Part shown: piece after piece, positions 1 to 10,920 of the stretch
Layout of the letters: the number at the start of each line of letters is the position of its first letter
Numbering within the stretch: position 1 is the first letter of the stretch
Source: Rhyzopertha dominica
Lineage: Eukaryota > Arthropoda > Insecta > Coleoptera > Bostrichidae
Direction of reading: 5' to 3'
Assembly (NCBI GenBank): GCA_025024175.1
Contig: QCXZ01000045.1
Coordinates: 3,288,649-3,352,648 of the forward strand
Length of the DNA: 64,000 nt
Notes under the pieces: model-generated
What the model saw: the letters and a program-made list of their open reading frames with translations, nothing else
Told to the model about the DNA's origin: nothing
Database searches by the model: none
Translations under genes and position numbers: made by a program

Positions 1-135
1 CTCCTGTAATTTTTTCGTTAAGTTAATAATTTTCGAGTTATTTACTTATCGTATAGTATAAGAAATAAAAACGTAAATTTCATTTTGACAATTGGATGTG
101 GAAGTATTGATTCAATTTGCAGCAGTTTTTTGCCT
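1..135 (+). repeat. Interspersed repeat A, partial copy cut by the window edge
   Basis: This stretch matches the last part of the copy at 2451-3360, including the shared end around TTGGATGTGGAAGT (92-105) and the following TTGATTCAATTTGCAG. An internal block of roughly 115 bp present in the 2451 copy is missing here, so this is a deletion derivative. The left part lies outside the window. No coding capacity is seen. Confidence 0.75.
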
Positions 136-985
136 CATAAAAGAAAAGCGGAATTAAAAAGGCGCAAGATTTTGGTACAGCGTTACTTCATGATTATTTA
201 CCATCATATCGAGATGTTCCCCAGGGTTCAATGACAGGTCCTGCTGCATCGCAGGCGTAGAAGACTAATTAGCCGTCTTAAAATAGCCCATCATAATGAA
301 TCACATCGCGCCTTGTACGTGTAGATCTCCGGCGTGATAAACAATAACGACTAATCAATTATTCATTGTACCTCTGTTTGGAAGGAGGATGCTGCTTGAC
401 GCCAGCAAATCCACCTGAGGAGCTCTGACGTAGCCGGCTAGAAGAATTTCTGTTGTAAATGCCATCAACGCGGAATCGTGGGCCACAAACAAGATAATTT
501 CAGGATGAGAGCGTTGCATAATAAAATTTTTGGAATGCGATAAACAAAGTCATAACTCTAGGCGGAGCGTTGGTTTCCATTTTCGGAGATTTACTCGAGT
601 ATTTTTTCCGTTTCGGTGTGAAGTTGTAGTATGACTAATATATGTTTTTCATTAATGGCAAAATTATTTTTTAAGAACAAACGCAATTTCATTACCATAA
701 ATTTTGGGCCGTGCCCAGAATGAGAATGTCCCATATATATAACAAACCTGTACTATTAAAAAATGTCATTATACATCATTTCTGAATGTAAAACTAGGCC
801 ACTGAGCAGAATTATATGGAATTCGAACATGATGAAGAAGCCGCAAAAAATAAAAAACGACACTATGATAGTTAAAAACTTGTACTTGAAAATAGCTATG
901 ATTGCTTTTTACTTTTTACTTTGCTTTTTATTATTAACTTAATGTTTAATAAACATTTGCACAAAAAATAATCTTTTCAATATTT
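136..985. other. Unassigned intergenic DNA
   Basis: I see no exon-like open frame, known mobile-element protein or strong repeat here. It becomes very AT-rich towards the right, where the PLE remnant begins. Confidence 0.4.
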
Positions 986-1680
986 TTGCTGGAAAAAAAG
1001 AACATAATGCTGTACCATCCAAAATTTATAATACAAAATATTGATAAACTATATAAATTATTAATAGAAAATTCTTATCCTCGAAATCTCTTAACTAAAT
1101 TATTGTATAGTACTTCTGATAATAACATTCATAATTTAACAAATAGAAATTCTAATTTAAATTCAATAAATAATATTAAGTATGTAGTTATTCCTAATAT
1201 TTATGGCGTAAGCAATAAAATTATAAATGTTTTAAAAGACAAACGTTCTAAAATTACTGTTAAAATGTAAAAACTGTGGGCAAACTTTACACAAAATTGA
1301 AAACTAGAACTCCTATACCACTATGTTCAAATGTAATCTATAAATTAAATTGTAAAAATTGCTCTAAAACATATGTGGGTCAAACTTCTCAATGGTTAAA
1401 ATCAAGAGTTTCTTTACATAAAAGTGACATAAAACATGGTTTAACAAGATGTGCTTAAGCAAATCATGTTTTTAATTTTTCACATAGCATTGACTTTGAT
1501 AACAAAAATTTTAGCAACAGAATTATTTTATAAAATGGGCTAATAAAAGAAATGGTAAATATTAACAAACAGAAAGAACCAATTAATATAAAAAGTGGTA
1601 CTCAAAATTTAAGTGCAATTTATACAAATCTATTAACCTACCCGAACAAAAAAGATAGTTTTTTTGAAACCATTGATTAA
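986..1680 (+). pseudogene. Penelope-like element (PLE) remnant: 3' coding part with GIY-YIG endonuclease
   Basis: Two adjacent frames (986-1270 and 1276-1458) and an interrupted continuation to about 1680 encode the C-terminal half of a Penelope-type polyprotein. The first has the helical linker after the reverse transcriptase (IENSYPRNLLTKLL). The second starts the GIY-YIG nuclease with a cysteine pair and YVGQTS. The continuation keeps HVFNFSHSIDFDN and a tail ending near NLSAIYTNLL. Penelope elements use a reverse transcriptase joined to this nuclease to insert by target-primed reverse transcription. Here the reverse transcriptase is missing and stops separate the blocks, so it is a 5'-truncated dead copy. 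The linker closely resembles that of the remnant at 49880-50890, suggesting the same family. Confidence 0.8.
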
Positions 1681-2450
1681 TATATATTGTATCACTTTTT
1701 AATGCATCTCATGCAGTTCTAAATTTTAAAGTATCAAGATACGTTTTCCTTGTTTTTAAATAATTTATGTCAAAATTAATTTTATGACAGCCTTGTTAAT
1801 AATTGCACATTTTTGTTTATTATATTTATATGTTTATTATACACCATATGAATTAAATATTACAACTGGTTTTGTGAAGATTTTAAATTCTTGATTGTGG
1901 ACAGTTTTATTAGAATTCTCCCATTTGGTGAGTTTTATAATTTTAAATTTTGCTTCATGTTTTTATTGTCATATTGTATTTTAGAAACCCCGAAGAAGGT
2001 ACCATACAGTTCCGAAAGCTTGGCTAACAAATAAAGAGACAATAACATAACCAGCCTATTTATTGATCCAAACCCGTAATAAATCACATGTTCTACGGGA
2101 ACTACAGAAATATATGTATTAGTTATTGCTATACAACAAATCAAATAATTGTTGAAGGCTATTAAGTTGTTGATAGTCCTTGATACCAGGACATAAATTA
2201 TTAACATACGTACTTGTTTAGGTTGATTAAAATAATCTGAGTCTTCCAGTATAGTCTTATTCTTTTAAACAAATTCGGTATAAAATACATGTTCCCATAA
2301 TTATTTCACTGTGAATAACTTTATGTAAGTTATCCAGCCTTTTCAAACGTCTATTGAATGAAGCGACTAAAGCCACTAAAGTTTGAGTCTGCAGATGCAG
2401 AGTCACCAGTTGCGAAGTTTTCTGCAACAAATGTACGTCATTTTGTAATT
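1681..2450. other. PLE 3' flank and unassigned DNA
   Basis: It follows the PLE coding remnant and probably includes its 3' non-coding part, with a hammerhead-like motif near 1990. From about 2030 to 2450 I recognise nothing. Confidence 0.35.
1988..2022 (+). ncRNA. Degenerate PLE-type hammerhead ribozyme motif
   Basis: The pattern CCGAAGAAGG, a short spacer, then TTCCGAAAGCTTGG resembles the PLE hammerhead layout CTGATGAAGG..CC-GAAA-GCTT with two core substitutions. It sits about 300 bp downstream of the PLE coding remnant, where Penelope elements carry type I hammerheads in their terminal repeats. The core changes make self-cleavage unlikely. Confidence 0.35.
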
Positions 2451-3360
2451 ACTTCCACATCCAACGGATGGGAAGTATTGTATCGCGAAAAAAATGTTCA
2501 AAATTTTTTATTTGCTCATTCGCTTTAAAATGATCGAAAACGCAAAACAAATTTGAACAAAAAAAATTTTCTTGTCTGTGTGTCTAAATGTCGGTGTGTC
2601 GTGTGTCTGTGTATGCGGTTTTGTTTGTGGACACGATAACTTTCGAAAGACTTAATATATGAACTTGAAATTTGGCAAACGTATAAATCTTAACTACCCA
2701 AAGCAACCTATTGTTTGTGGGGTAAGCAGGGTATCGGAAAGGGGCCGAAATTGGGGGGTAACTACCCTTTTTGCAAATTTTTTTTTCTTTTAGTATGTGA
2801 TTAGTCTAGTATAATTGCGAGTATTATTCGTTCTTATAAATTTTCGGTGCAGCAAACTGTAGAAGATATTAGCAAAAAAGCGTCACTTAAAGAAAACTGT
2901 TTTTCCTAAATATCTCCGAATATATCTACTATATTCAAAAAATGAAAATTACCATCAGATATTAGGAAATAAAATTTCTCACAAAAAGTGTCTTAGAAAA
3001 TTTATCCAAAATTTTGACATTATCGAAATATTTCCAAAAAACCTATTTAGTACCCTGCTCGTACGATTTTTTTTTAAGTTTTGGTGTTAAGTATATAGAA
3101 AATCAAATTTCTGGTCAGAAAGCACTCTTGTAATTTTTTTGTTAAGTTAATAATTTTCGAGTTATTTGAAAAAAACAGATTTTAATAATTTATGTATTTT
3201 TGCTAATACATATCGCGAGGACTGTTTGTCTTAGAAAAAAATGTGTGGGGAGAAAAAAATGCTCAAAACCTGATTACTAATCGTATAGTATAAAAAATAA
3301 AAACGTAAATATTATTTTGACAATTGAATGTTGAAGTATTAATTCAATTTCCAGCGGTTT
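2451..3360 (+). repeat. Interspersed repeat A, fullest copy (about 0.9 kb)
   Basis: The unit starts with ACTTCCACATCC, which pairs with GGATGGGAAGT three bases later to make a terminal hairpin. It ends near TTGAATGTTGAAGT followed by an AATTCAATTTCCAGCGG tail shared with the other copies. Further copies are at 1-135, 9698-10445 (inverse) and 24895-26425 (split by another insertion). The interior is AT-rich with no conserved frame. The inverted ACTTCCACATCC / GGATGTGGAAGT ends suggest a non-autonomous DNA element, but shared sequence runs past the right inverted end, so the true termini and class are unsettled. Confidence 0.8.
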
Positions 3361-3422
3361 TTTGTTTAGATGTTAGATTTTCGTAACGGCTTGTCATCAT
3401 GCAAATACTAAGACAATATACA

Positions 3423-3863
3423 TGTCGGAATATAGGGGCGGTTACGAACGTAAACTCAGTAAGTCCGCCCAAAAACATAAATTTATTGTCCACAACACAA
3501 AATTAATAAACAAATGGAGCCAATAAACACTTATTTAAAACGTTAATTAACTAATTACAAATAATTGCTGCAAAACGTAAACGATCCGACGCTCCGACCC
3601 AAAAACCACCACTTGCGCAAGGCTCTAATCAGAATCTGAATTCAAATCTCCAAATGCCCACTCTCCAATGCAACAGATGTCTTTGTTTATATTATGGTTT
3701 TGTCGGAGCGCCGTTCCGTTCGCCAGACCATTTCTGACGCGTTCGCAGTATTATATAAAATCAAACAAAACTTTTAAATAAACAAAACAACTTATTCGGT
3801 TAGAACTAATCATAGGCGGAGATTTTACAGTGGCGTGGACCATGGGTGGACTTGGCGCCGACA
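3423..3863 (-). repeat. 3' LTR of the intact Gypsy element
   Basis: This 441-bp direct repeat of 8887-9327 is the 3' LTR because the genes run on the - strand. It has short inverted termini TGTCGG/CCGACA, a TATA-like TTATATAA near 3751-3758 readable on either strand, and on the - strand an AATAAA near 3481-3487 that could direct polyadenylation. Confidence 0.95.
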
Positions 3864-4093
3864 CGGCCATCCTGACATGTGCACGTCCTCGGGCACTAAC
3901 AATCATGAACTGTAAGAAAACAAATCAATTAGTTTCGCCCATTCATGCCACCCACTTTATTATCAAATTCTGTTTGCTCTCAGGAAATAAATTCAAATTC
4001 TATCCAAACTACACAGGACTCTAATTCATCTAATTGTATCGTCTTTGAACCACAAATTTTACAATTCATCCAATTAGTATCAATGTACCAACT

Positions 4094-4620
4094 GGGATCA
4101 ACTCATCCGATATTTGATGATACCGGGATCGACTTCTATCATTCATTTTCAATTGAGATCAACAATTATCATCTGGAAAGAAACCAGGATCGACCATCAT
4201 TCAGTTACACTTTGAACTGAGCTCGACATATCATCTGTATCTATAGTACAGGATCAACTCAAACTATTCTTCTGACAACGTCAGGTTCAACTAAAACTCC
4301 TCATCTGACTACACAGCCAGGATCGACTAAAACTTCTCATCTGACTACACAGCCAGGATCGACTAAAACTGCTCATCTGACTACACAGCCAGGATCGACT
4401 AAAACTTCTCATCTGACTACACAGCCAGGATCGACTAAAACTNCTCATCTGACTACACAGCCAGGATCGACTAAAACTGCTCATCTGACTACACAGCCAG
4501 GATCGACTAAAACTGCTCATCTGGCTACACAGCCAGGATCGACTAAAACTGCTCATCGGGCTACACAGCCAGGATCGACTAAAACTTCTCATCTGACTAT
4601 ACAGCCAGGATCGACATTCA
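4094..4620 (-). repeat. 36-bp minisatellite in the non-coding region before the Gypsy 3' LTR
   Basis: Nine copies of a 36-bp unit, each containing GCCAGGATCGAC, run from about 4297 to 4620. Single-base variants include a G/T alternation before CTCATCTG. Leftwards to about 4094 the GGATCGAC/ATCATCTG motif recurs at irregular spacing, looking like older decayed units. The array lies between the pol stop (4703) and the 3' LTR (3863), where some insect Gypsy elements hold an insulator or env. The - strand stays open through it only because the unit lacks stops and is a multiple of three long. Confidence 0.9.
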
Positions 4621-4702
4621 ACATCTGCCCAAGACAAACGTCCTTGCAGGATCGACATTGTGATAAACAAAAGCAAAATTTAAATTACACACCATTAGAT
4701 AA

Positions 4703-7700
4703 TTATTCCGCCGACACGGACCCATCCTCACTAGAGATGTCCGGTAAAACGGAAATGTCACCCTGTGCTTCAGGAACAGCAATCAGCTGATCGTGGGCAA
4801 ACTTAAAGGTTCGACCTTTGCCTTTTTCTGTAGGTTTAACCAATTCGTAACGATCGTTATCAAGTACCTTAACAATTTTGAAAGGACCTCTGTATTTACG
4901 GTCAAGTTTAGAAATCATGCGCTCATTAGATTTACTAAACACAAAATCACCAACGGAAAAGGGTTGTACTGTGGCTTTCAATGCATTTTTGCGAATAACA
5001 TCCTGTTCTGAAGAACGTACAATCTTTTCACTAGCAACAGTTCTAATAGCAGAAAAATCTAGAGGAGTGTCATCCAAGACGGAACACGTAATTTTACGTA
5101 ATTCCAAAGAACGGATTGAAACTCCAAATAACAGCTCAGCAGGACTAAATCCAGTTACTTTGTGTTTAGTACTATTAATTGCTAATTGCACTTCACCCAA
5201 ACTATCCTGCCAAGTCTTATCACTTTCCGTTTCAATACTCGTGAAAGTATTTTTTAAAGTCTGCATAACCCTCTCAACTTGACCATTAGCACGACTCGTG
5301 CAATGGGCAATTAAATGCAACTCAACATTATAATTAGTACAAAATTCACGAAAGTTGCTACTAGTGAAACATTTTCCCTGATCACTAATAATGCGCACGG
5401 GTGCCCCAAATAAATAGGTAAATTCTTTCAGACAATTAATAGCACAATCTGCCGTCAGCGAATTAATGCGTTTCAGAAAAACAAATTTAGTAAAAGCGTC
5501 AATGATGACAAAAACATACTCTTTGGTATCACTCTTTCCCGTTAATTTTCCTGAAATATCCACATGAATAGTATGCCAGGGTTGTGAAACTTTTGCAATT
5601 GGATGCATCTGAATTTGAGATTTCCCAGATTTGTTCTTAGAAGTTTTACAAATTAAACAATTATCAACAAATTTGCGAACGGTACGTGACATATGCGGAA
5701 ACCAATAAAGCTCGTAAATTTTCTCCAACGTCTTTTCCCAACCTAAATGTTTCAAGTCGGTATGTACGTGATTAATTACAGTCCAAGCCATAGAATTTGG
5801 AACAACTGGTAGACAATACGATCGATGGTTTCGTTGAATTTTTCGATACAAAATATTATTTCTGATGTCATATGTTTTGGCTATGTCAGGATCAAGTTCA
5901 TTTGCTCGGAGTGCGGTAACTGTTTTGTTTATTTCACTGTCACGTTGTTGGGCTACAGCTAACCAATCTTTATATCGGTCAATGTTCTGAACTGTTTTCG
6001 TTATTGCTGCTGACTTAGTTAAATCTGAGCTCACGTTCNCGTTGTTTATTTGTGGTGGATTGCGGGAAAAGAAGTCGGCATGTTTCATGCGTTTTCCGTC
6101 ACGGTAAAGAATATCAAAATCAAAAGCCTGTAAAACTGCCCACCAACGATGTGCTCTTGGAGTTAAATCTCGCTTTGTTCGGGATGCTTTTAATGAATTG
6201 CAGTCTGTGACAACTATAAAATGTCGTTGTACAAGGAAATGTCTAAAATGTTTAACAGCATTGACCACAGCCAATGTTTCTAATTCATATGAATGGTATC
6301 GAGATTCTGGTTCGGTAGTACGTTTACTAAAGTAAGCAACAGGATGAAGTTTACCATCTCTTTTATTAAACAAAACCGCACCGTAACCGTCACTGCTTGC
6401 ATCAGTATGCAATTCTATTGGAAGATTCGGATCAAAAATAGCAAGAACTGGTTCTGAAGTAAGCAACTGAATTATTGTATTTCGTGCTTCATCGTGTTTT
6501 GATGTCCATTCTATTTTCTTCGTAGTAGATGCAGTTAATCGATATAAAGGTGCTGCTATCCTAGAAAAATTTTTAATAAACTGACGGAAATAAGATGCTA
6601 AGCCCAAAAATTGACGCACTTGAGTAGATGTTTTTGGTATTGCAGAATTTACGAGAGCAGCTGTTTTTCGCGGGTTAGGACGTATCTTACCAGATTTCAC
6701 CAAATAGCCCAGGTATTCAATTTCAGATTTAAGGAATTTGCATTTTTGTAGATTAAATGAAAATCCTGCTTTCGCCAATGCTGTCATAACAATTTCCAGT
6801 CGTTCTAAGCCTTCTACAATTGAACTTGACGGTATTAATACGTCATCAATGTACACAACTGCAATATTGTTTCGCAAATCTCCAAGGGCTTTGTCAATGC
6901 ATCTTTGATAAACAGATGGTCCGTTTCGTACCCCAAAAGGCATTGTTAAATATTCAAATTTTCCATCTGGTGTCACAAAAGAGGTTTTCTCGATAGAATT
7001 TGGATGAACCGGTATTTGATGAAAACCGGCAGCCATATCCAAAGACGTAAAATAAAAAGCTCCGTGTAGTCTGTTAATCTGATCACTAATCAAAGGTAAA
7101 GGGTAGTTATCTGCTACGGTATTAGAATTTAGTTCCCTAAAATCAACGCATACGCGATCAGTACCATCTTTCTTTTTCACAAGTAATATGGGACTTGAAT
7201 AAGGAGATGAACTGGGCCGAATAATATTGGCATTCAAAAGCTGTTCCATTTTTGCTCGAACTATTTCGCGCTCTGCAGGTGCAAGTCGGTATGGTCTTCG
7301 TTGCACAAGTTTGTTTGGGTCTCGCAATCGAATTTCAAATTCACCTGTCTTTACACGCGTTTTCGGAACACCAATTACAAAATTATCTAAATATTTTGAA
7401 AGGAGTGATATCAAAGGCTGTTTGTCAACTAAATTTACATCAGTATCAATAGTATTTAGATCTATCTCATTCTGTTCACACAACTGTACATTTAATTCCC
7501 GAGTGAATTTCAAACCATCTGACCCAATTTCTACCCGAATCTGTTGCTCTATCAGATCTTTACCTATTACAACATTTGCTGACATAAAATATTCAGGTAC
7601 GACATAAAACAGCAGTTCAACTAACAACTGCCCTACTTCAACTGTAGTTAGAATTTGACAACAACACATAAAAGAGCCACAACCAACACCTTTTAGACAA

Positions 7701-8845
7701 GTGACATTATTAAAACGTTTTCCATCAAGATGGTGAGCTACAGCTTCTTTAACTAATGAACAATCTGACCCAGTATCAAACAGAAAAGGAAAGATCTCAC
7801 CGGATTTTAGTTTCAACGTTCCTTCTGGTAGATTGCTCCTCTCACACAGATTCACTCGTCTCTCAGGAACCCCTGTCTTCGCCTTGCTGGTGTCGTCGGT
7901 ACAATTGGGTGCAATGTGACCAGGTTTTCTGCACTTGAAACAGATGACATCCTTCGACTCTGCTTCATGGCTACCCTTCGAAGTTCGTGGCAGCAACCCC
8001 CTCTGACTGCTCCTACACTGGGCTGCACGATGTCCAACGCGTCCACATTTGTGACATTTTCCTTGGAACGATGTTTTGTCATTCTTTGTAGGTGGTGAAA
8101 CGGCTCGTCGCTTCCATCCAGTGTGATGACCGGAGGGAAATGGCGACGAACGTTTGGTCACCCTCCCTTGCAACATCGTACACATTTCTTTGGCGTCCTT
8201 TGGGCGTTCACTTTGATACTGACGTCGAACGAAACTATTTTTGGTGGAACCGAAGTAACAGGCCACAAGAACGGCAAATTCCTCGTCACTTCTTCTGTTT
8301 TTCAGCAGCCCAAGTATGATACGCATGGAATTTAACATTTCATCTATCAAAGGCGTATCTTCAGAGACTTGTGGTTTTCCGTTAACAGCTTCAGCAAACT
8401 GTTCAATCGGGTCGATTGGTTTTTCAAAAACTGCCAGAAATTCAGCACGTATTGTTGGCCAAGATTTTTCCGTAGGCTTAGCTGATATTAACCAACTTGC
8501 AGATTCTCCTTTCAAAGCATTAGACAACGCCATCACGAGTGTCATCTCATCAGGTTGATACTTTGTAACCCACATGTCGACAATGGCACACCATCCTTCA
8601 GGGTCTGCATACTTGGAAGTAGGCTCAAACACAGGTAGTGTCATCATCGGAGTACTTCTATGTCCAACATTTATCATCTGCTGCTCTAATAAGCGAATGC
8701 GCCCCAATGCCTCATCTTCAGTAGCATTTTGATGTGATGATGATTGTTCAGCTGCTGTTGTTTTATTTCTTTTTCGCGACATCACTCCAATTTGTACAGC
8801 ACACAAAACAGTTAAACAAAAGTTTTTTTTTATAAAAGTCACCAC
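4703..8845 (-). CDS. Gypsy Gag-Pol polyprotein, single uninterrupted frame
   Basis: This is the replication polyprotein of the LTR element, 1380 residues from the first ATG. Initiation may instead be at 8782 (MSRKRNKTT), which removes a hydrophobic 21-residue leader atypical of Gag. In order it shows Gag (to about 250), two CCHC zinc knuckles (264-277 and 302-315), an aspartic protease DTGS (357-360), and a reverse transcriptase with YIDD (665-668). RNase H follows with HTDASSDG (813-820), ELET (854-857) and TD (880-881). The integrase has an H-X4-H / C-X2-C zinc finger (1028, 1033, 1063, 1066) and D1096, D1155, E1191, the last two 35 residues apart. All catalytic residues are kept. The only ambiguity is one N near 6039. 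Gag and Pol are fused without a frameshift. No env follows. With near-identical LTRs it may be functional; exact lineage within Ty3/Gypsy is not assigned. Confidence 0.95.
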   Translation of the reverse strand: MVTFIKKNFCLTVLCAVQIGVMSRKRNKTTAAEQSSSHQNATEDEALGRIRLLEQQMINVGHRSTPMMTLPVFEPTSKYADPEGWCAIVDMWVTKYQPDEMTLVMALSNALKGESASWLISAKPTEKSWPTIRAEFLAVFEKPIDPIEQFAEAVNGKPQVSEDTPLIDEMLNSMRIILGLLKNRRSDEEFAVLVACYFGSTKNSFVRRQYQSERPKDAKEMCTMLQGRVTKRSSPFPSGHHTGWKRRAVSPPTKNDKTSFQGKCHKCGRVGHRAAQCRSSQRGLLPRTSKGSHEAESKDVICFKCRKPGHIAPNCTDDTSKAKTGVPERRVNLCERSNLPEGTLKLKSGEIFPFLFDTGSDCSLVKEAVAHHLDGKRFNNVTCLKGVGCGSFMCCCQILTTVEVGQLLVELLFYVVPEYFMSANVVIGKDLIEQQIRVEIGSDGLKFTRELNVQLCEQNEIDLNTIDTDVNLVDKQPLISLLSKYLDNFVIGVPKTRVKTGEFEIRLRDPNKLVQRRPYRLAPAEREIVRAKMEQLLNANIIRPSSSPYSSPILLVKKKDGTDRVCVDFRELNSNTVADNYPLPLISDQINRLHGAFYFTSLDMAAGFHQIPVHPNSIEKTSFVTPDGKFEYLTMPFGVRNGPSVYQRCIDKALGDLRNNIAVVYIDDVLIPSSSIVEGLERLEIVMTALAKAGFSFNLQKCKFLKSEIEYLGYLVKSGKIRPNPRKTAALVNSAIPKTSTQVRQFLGLASYFRQFIKNFSRIAAPLYRLTASTTKKIEWTSKHDEARNTIIQLLTSEPVLAIFDPNLPIELHTDASSDGYGAVLFNKRDGKLHPVAYFSKRTTEPESRYHSYELETLAVVNAVKHFRHFLVQRHFIVVTDCNSLKASRTKRDLTPRAHRWWAVLQAFDFDILYRDGKRMKHADFFSRNPPQINNXNVSSDLTKSAAITKTVQNIDRYKDWLAVAQQRDSEINKTVTALRANELDPDIAKTYDIRNNILYRKIQRNHRSYCLPVVPNSMAWTVINHVHTDLKHLGWEKTLEKIYELYWFPHMSRTVRKFVDNCLICKTSKNKSGKSQIQMHPIAKVSQPWHTIHVDISGKLTGKSDTKEYVFVIIDAFTKFVFLKRINSLTADCAINCLKEFTYLFGAPVRIISDQGKCFTSSNFREFCTNYNVELHLIAHCTSRANGQVERVMQTLKNTFTSIETESDKTWQDSLGEVQLAINSTKHKVTGFSPAELLFGVSIRSLELRKITCSVLDDTPLDFSAIRTVASEKIVRSSEQDVIRKNALKATVQPFSVGDFVFSKSNERMISKLDRKYRGPFKIVKVLDNDRYELVKPTEKGKGRTFKFAHDQLIAVPEAQGDISVLPDISSEDGSVSAE

Positions 8846-8886
8846 ACACTACTGCGAACGTAGAGGGTTGAATATCCCACTTCTGA

Positions 8887-9327
8887 TGTCGGAATATAGG
8901 GGCGGTTACGAACGTAAACTCAGTAAGTCCGCCCAAAAACATAAATTTATTGTCCACAACACAAAATTAATAAACAAATGGAGCCAGTAAACACTTATTT
9001 AAAACGTTAATTAACTAATTACAAATAATTGCTGCAAAACGTAAACGATCCGACGCTCCGACCCAAAAACCACCACTTGCGCAAGGCTCTAATCAGAATC
9101 TGAATTCAAATCTCCAAATGCCCACTCTCCAATGCAACAGATGTCTTTGTTTATATTATGGTTTTGTCGGAGCGCCGTTCCGTTCGCCAGACCATTTCTG
9201 ACGCGTTCGCAGTATTATATAAAATCAAACAAAACTTTTAAATAAACAAAACAACTTATTCGGTTAGAACTAATCATAGGCGGAGATTTTACAGTGGCGT
9301 GGACCATGGGTGGACTTGGCGCCGACA
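8887..9327 (-). repeat. 5' LTR of the intact Gypsy element
   Basis: This is the upstream LTR relative to the - strand genes and would hold the element's promoter. It matches the 3' LTR at all positions I compared except one, and is followed by the second TACA target duplication at 9328-9331. Confidence 0.95.
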
Positions 9328-9697
9328 TACATCTATAAATCTTTTATTTCTGTCCACAATTACTTGCAGAAGTAGACATTCTCGTCTAATGATCAGAGTG
9401 CTTACAACTATTTCAATGTAGCTTCCATCTATAGGACCTATGATACAAGCAAAATTCGAAATTCTTCTGTTATCGGTACAATTTATTTCCTTGCTAGCCA
9501 TTTAGTAGCAGTTGTTTTAATGGATAACCAAAAAATAAAACTCTTTTTAAGCGTCTGTGAGCTGAACTTAGGCACGTACTGTTAAATCTATCGAACATTT
9601 GACGAAAACTTTCTTGACTACTTAAGTACCCTAAAGCCATTAAAAAAGCTTTCTCATGAGTTATTTTCTCGCGTCCATTTTACAAGTAAAACCGCTG
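9328..9697. other. Unassigned DNA between Gypsy and repeat A
   Basis: Apart from the 4-bp target duplication at its left edge, I see no gene, repeat or recognisable protein remnant here. Confidence 0.4.
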
Positions 9698-10445
9698 TAA
9701 AATGAATCAACACATCCAATTGTCAATATGACATTTACCTACGCTTTTATTTCTTATACTGTACGATCAATAATCAGGTTTTGAGCATTTTTTCTCTCTA
9801 CATATTTTTTTCTAAGACAAACAGTTCTCGTGATACTAGCAAAAATACATAAATTTTTAAAATTGATTTTTTCCAAATAACTCGAAAATTATTAACTTAA
9901 CAAAAAAATTGCAACAATGCTTTTCGATCAGAAATTTGATTTTCTATATAATACTAAAATTTAAAAAAATCGTAGGAACAGGGCCCAAAATACGTTTTTT
10001 GGAAATATTTCGAAAATGTAAAAATTTTGAAAAAATCTCACCTTTTGTGAGAAATTTTATTTCCTACCTGACGGTATTTTCACTTTTTGAATATATTAAG
10101 TACTTCGGAGATATTTATGAAGACCCGTCTTTCAAGTGACGCTTTTTTGCTATCTTCTAAACAGTTTCCTGCACCGAAAATTTAAGGGACTATAATTAAT
10201 AATAAATTAATAAAAATTATACTACTAATCACATACTCAAACGAAAAAAAAATAAAAATTTGCACAAAGGGTAGCCACCCCTCAATTTCACCCCCTTTCC
10301 GATATCCTACCTACCCCAAAAACAATAGGTTTTTTGCTCAAATTTTGTTTTTTACGTTTTCGACCATTTTAAAGCGATTGAGCAAATAAAAATTTTTGAA
10401 AATTTTTTCGCAGTACAGTACTTCCCATCCGTTGGATGTGGAAGT
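9698..10445 (-). repeat. Interspersed repeat A, inverse copy
   Basis: The reverse complement follows the copy at 2451-3360 along its length, ending at 10445 with GTTGGATGTGGAAGT and the same terminal hairpin. Its other end is eroded (ACACATCCAATTGTC near 9710). With the copy at 2451 in the opposite direction, the Gypsy element lies between two inverted A copies. Confidence 0.85.
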
Positions 10446-10920
10446 AAAAAAAATAATGATACATTAAACGCAGAAATTCGTATTAACATTTTCACCTACT
10501 TACTTATAGATTTATGCTTTTTTTGTTTTTTAAAGTGAAACTTAAATTCTGTTTTGCTATGAACTACAGATTCTACATATTCCTATATTCTATTTTTGCT
10601 GGAAGTGTAATCTTTCTGGGGTTGCATTACACTTGAGCTTCAGTAATTTTACTTCTATATAACTGACTGCTTCAGTTTCCTTTAGAAAATACTGTTACAT
10701 GCTAATTAGTTTTCTTGTATAGAGAGGGTACCGTCGCTATATTGTCTCCAAATAATTGGAGAAAAGTTTACTACTTACGCTGTTGACATTTGGACCTAAC
10801 TTCACCATTGGACGCTCTAAGCGGCAATCGCTTTTTTTTATAGACAGAACCCAAGCTTTTCTTCACTCCTGATTTTTTTAGCAAACAAAATAATCTAAAA
10901 CCTATCTCTACCGATTCCTA
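10446..10920. other. Unassigned DNA upstream of a Gypsy gag remnant
   Basis: This would be the place of the 5' LTR and leader of the degenerate Gypsy that follows. I could not match any part of it to the candidate 3' LTR at 16586, so no 5' LTR is called. Confidence 0.35.

Larger units (their letters stand above)
3423..9327 (-). mobile_element. Complete Ty3/Gypsy LTR retrotransposon (5905 bp)
   Basis: The element is bounded by two 441-bp direct repeats (3423-3863 and 8887-9327) that begin TGTCGG and end CCGACA. It is flanked by a 4-bp target duplication TACA at 3419-3422 and 9328-9331. One long - strand frame encodes Gag and Pol, so the right LTR is the 5' LTR. I found only one difference between the LTRs (A against G near 3524), which implies a recent insertion. 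Just inside the 5' LTR, on the - strand, TGGGATATTC (about 8868-8880) is a possible primer-binding site; I could not name the tRNA. No clear polypurine tract precedes the 3' LTR. There is no env frame. The target lies about 60 bp to the right of repeat A. Confidence 0.97.

Noticed and set aside
2451..3360. Repeat A as a clear Helitron
   Set aside because: It has a terminal hairpin, but I do not see the 5' TC and 3' CTRR ends or AT-host insertion expected, so no class is assigned.
4287..4676. 129-codon repetitive - strand frame (SWLCSQM... units) as an env or accessory gene
   Set aside because: It is produced by the 36-bp tandem repeat having a length divisible by three and no stop. There is no signal peptide, membrane segment or similarity to Env, and it begins in non-repeat sequence without context.
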